From Saprolegnia diclina VS20 (lineage: Eukaryota > Oomycota > Saprolegniomycetes > Saprolegniales > Saprolegniaceae): a stretch of DNA of 64,000 bases. Under the pieces are notes generated by a model that worked only from the letters and a program-made list of their open reading frames with translations, was not told the origin of the DNA and made no database searches. Position 1 is the stretch's first letter; each line of letters opens with the position of its first letter. Made by a program: the position numbers and the translations under genes. This document shows, in pieces, positions 63,888 to 64,000 of the stretch. Where the stretch lies: NCBI RefSeq assembly GCF_000281045.1, contig NW_008246085.1, forward strand, positions 273,518-337,517. Direction: 5' to 3'.

Positions 63888-64000
63888 ATGACGAGCCCCA
63901 ACACTAGCACCAGCATGACGAGCTGGATCGAGACGCCTGCCGTTGTCATCGACGACGACCGCCTCCAGCGCAACATCGACCTCATGCAAGCCCGCGCGAA
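63888..64000 (+). CDS. D-threonine aldolase / D-serine dehydratase-like protein, 5' end only
   Basis: The last 113 bases encode MTSPNTSTSMTSWIETPAVV and then IDDDRLQRNIDLMQARA, running off the window. The pattern ETPAVVIDDDRLQRNI is the first strand of the PLP-dependent fold-III (alanine racemase N-terminal) domain in D-threonine aldolase and D-serine dehydratase, where it reads TPxLVxDxxxLxxNI. A second ATG ten codons in is equally possible as the start. Reaction and substrate cannot be told from this fragment. Confidence rests on one motif only. Confidence 0.6.
   Translation, partial: MTSPNTSTSMTSWIETPAVVIDDDRLQRNIDLMQARA

Noticed and set aside
1-64000. tRNA, rRNA, LTR or virus-like elements
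   Set aside because: I looked for T-loop (GGTTCRANYC) strings in plausible context, for reverse transcriptase, integrase and capsid motifs and for long terminal repeats, and found none that held up. A short or strongly decayed copy could be missed by eye.

Overview
The window is nuclear DNA from an oomycete, most likely of the Saprolegniales (Achlya/Saprolegnia/Aphanomyces type). Evidence: GC-rich coding sequence; dense genes; 89 spliceosomal introns, all 39-64 nt in my models, mostly with GTACG-type donors and TAG acceptors; oomycete-type protein architectures (myosin-FYVE-GAF; cyclic-nucleotide kinase fused to a PP2C phosphatase); a flagellar gene set fitting a zoospore-forming organism; and an Inr/FPR-like start signal before several ATGs. 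I cannot name the species. No plasmid, phage, CRISPR, tRNA or rRNA was found, and no viral or LTR element could be supported. One 898-nt run of N (23287-24184) is an assembly gap.

Layout. 1-11150: 3' end of a copper P-type ATPase (+), NDUFB7 (-), a bacterial-type long GAPDH (+), a B-box/IQ/pseudophosphatase protein (-), a small membrane protein (+), two minisatellites, and the Not4 E3 ligase CNOT4 (-). 12467-19509: alpha-COP (+), a secreted PDZ/tandem-PA protein (+), a 75-aa hypothetical (+), COQ3 (-). 20163-29608: a SANT-like/coiled-coil protein (-), DRC4/GAS8 (+), the gap, WDR92/DNAAF10 (-), and two unrecognised multi-exon genes (+). 30036-43334: myosin-FYVE-GAF (+), the cNMP-kinase-PP2C fusion (+), a mitochondrial rhomboid protease (-), a gamma-carbonic anhydrase (+), a succinate/fumarate-type carrier (-). 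43335-45282 is gene-poor. 45283-64000: RNA polymerase III subunit RPC8 (+), a CCDC180-like coiled-coil protein (+), a two-box HMGB protein (+), a GPI-like secreted protein (-), a coiled-coil protein (+), CNOT2 (-), a DUF3293-like protein (+), an IQ-motif protein (+), RAD54 with a C-terminal zinc finger (+), and the start of a D-threonine aldolase/D-serine dehydratase-like gene (+).

Themes. Mitochondrial genes (NDUFB7, gamma-CA, COQ3, carrier, rhomboid), flagellar genes (DRC4, WDR92, CCDC180) and two CCR4-NOT subunits (CNOT2, CNOT4) are scattered through the window. Divergent pairs with short shared promoters (20163/21320, 24248/25851, 53803/55153) and CCAAT boxes close to many starts suggest bidirectional, NF-Y-type promoters. 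The most striking protein is the kinase-phosphatase fusion at 34470-39156: two cGMP-type binding domains, an intact kinase and an intact PP2C domain in one chain, joined by a linker with at least nine R-x-x-S motifs.

Exon structures were worked out by hand from splice signals, reading phase and protein similarity. Every spliced model restores one open frame with total length divisible by three, but none has transcript support here.
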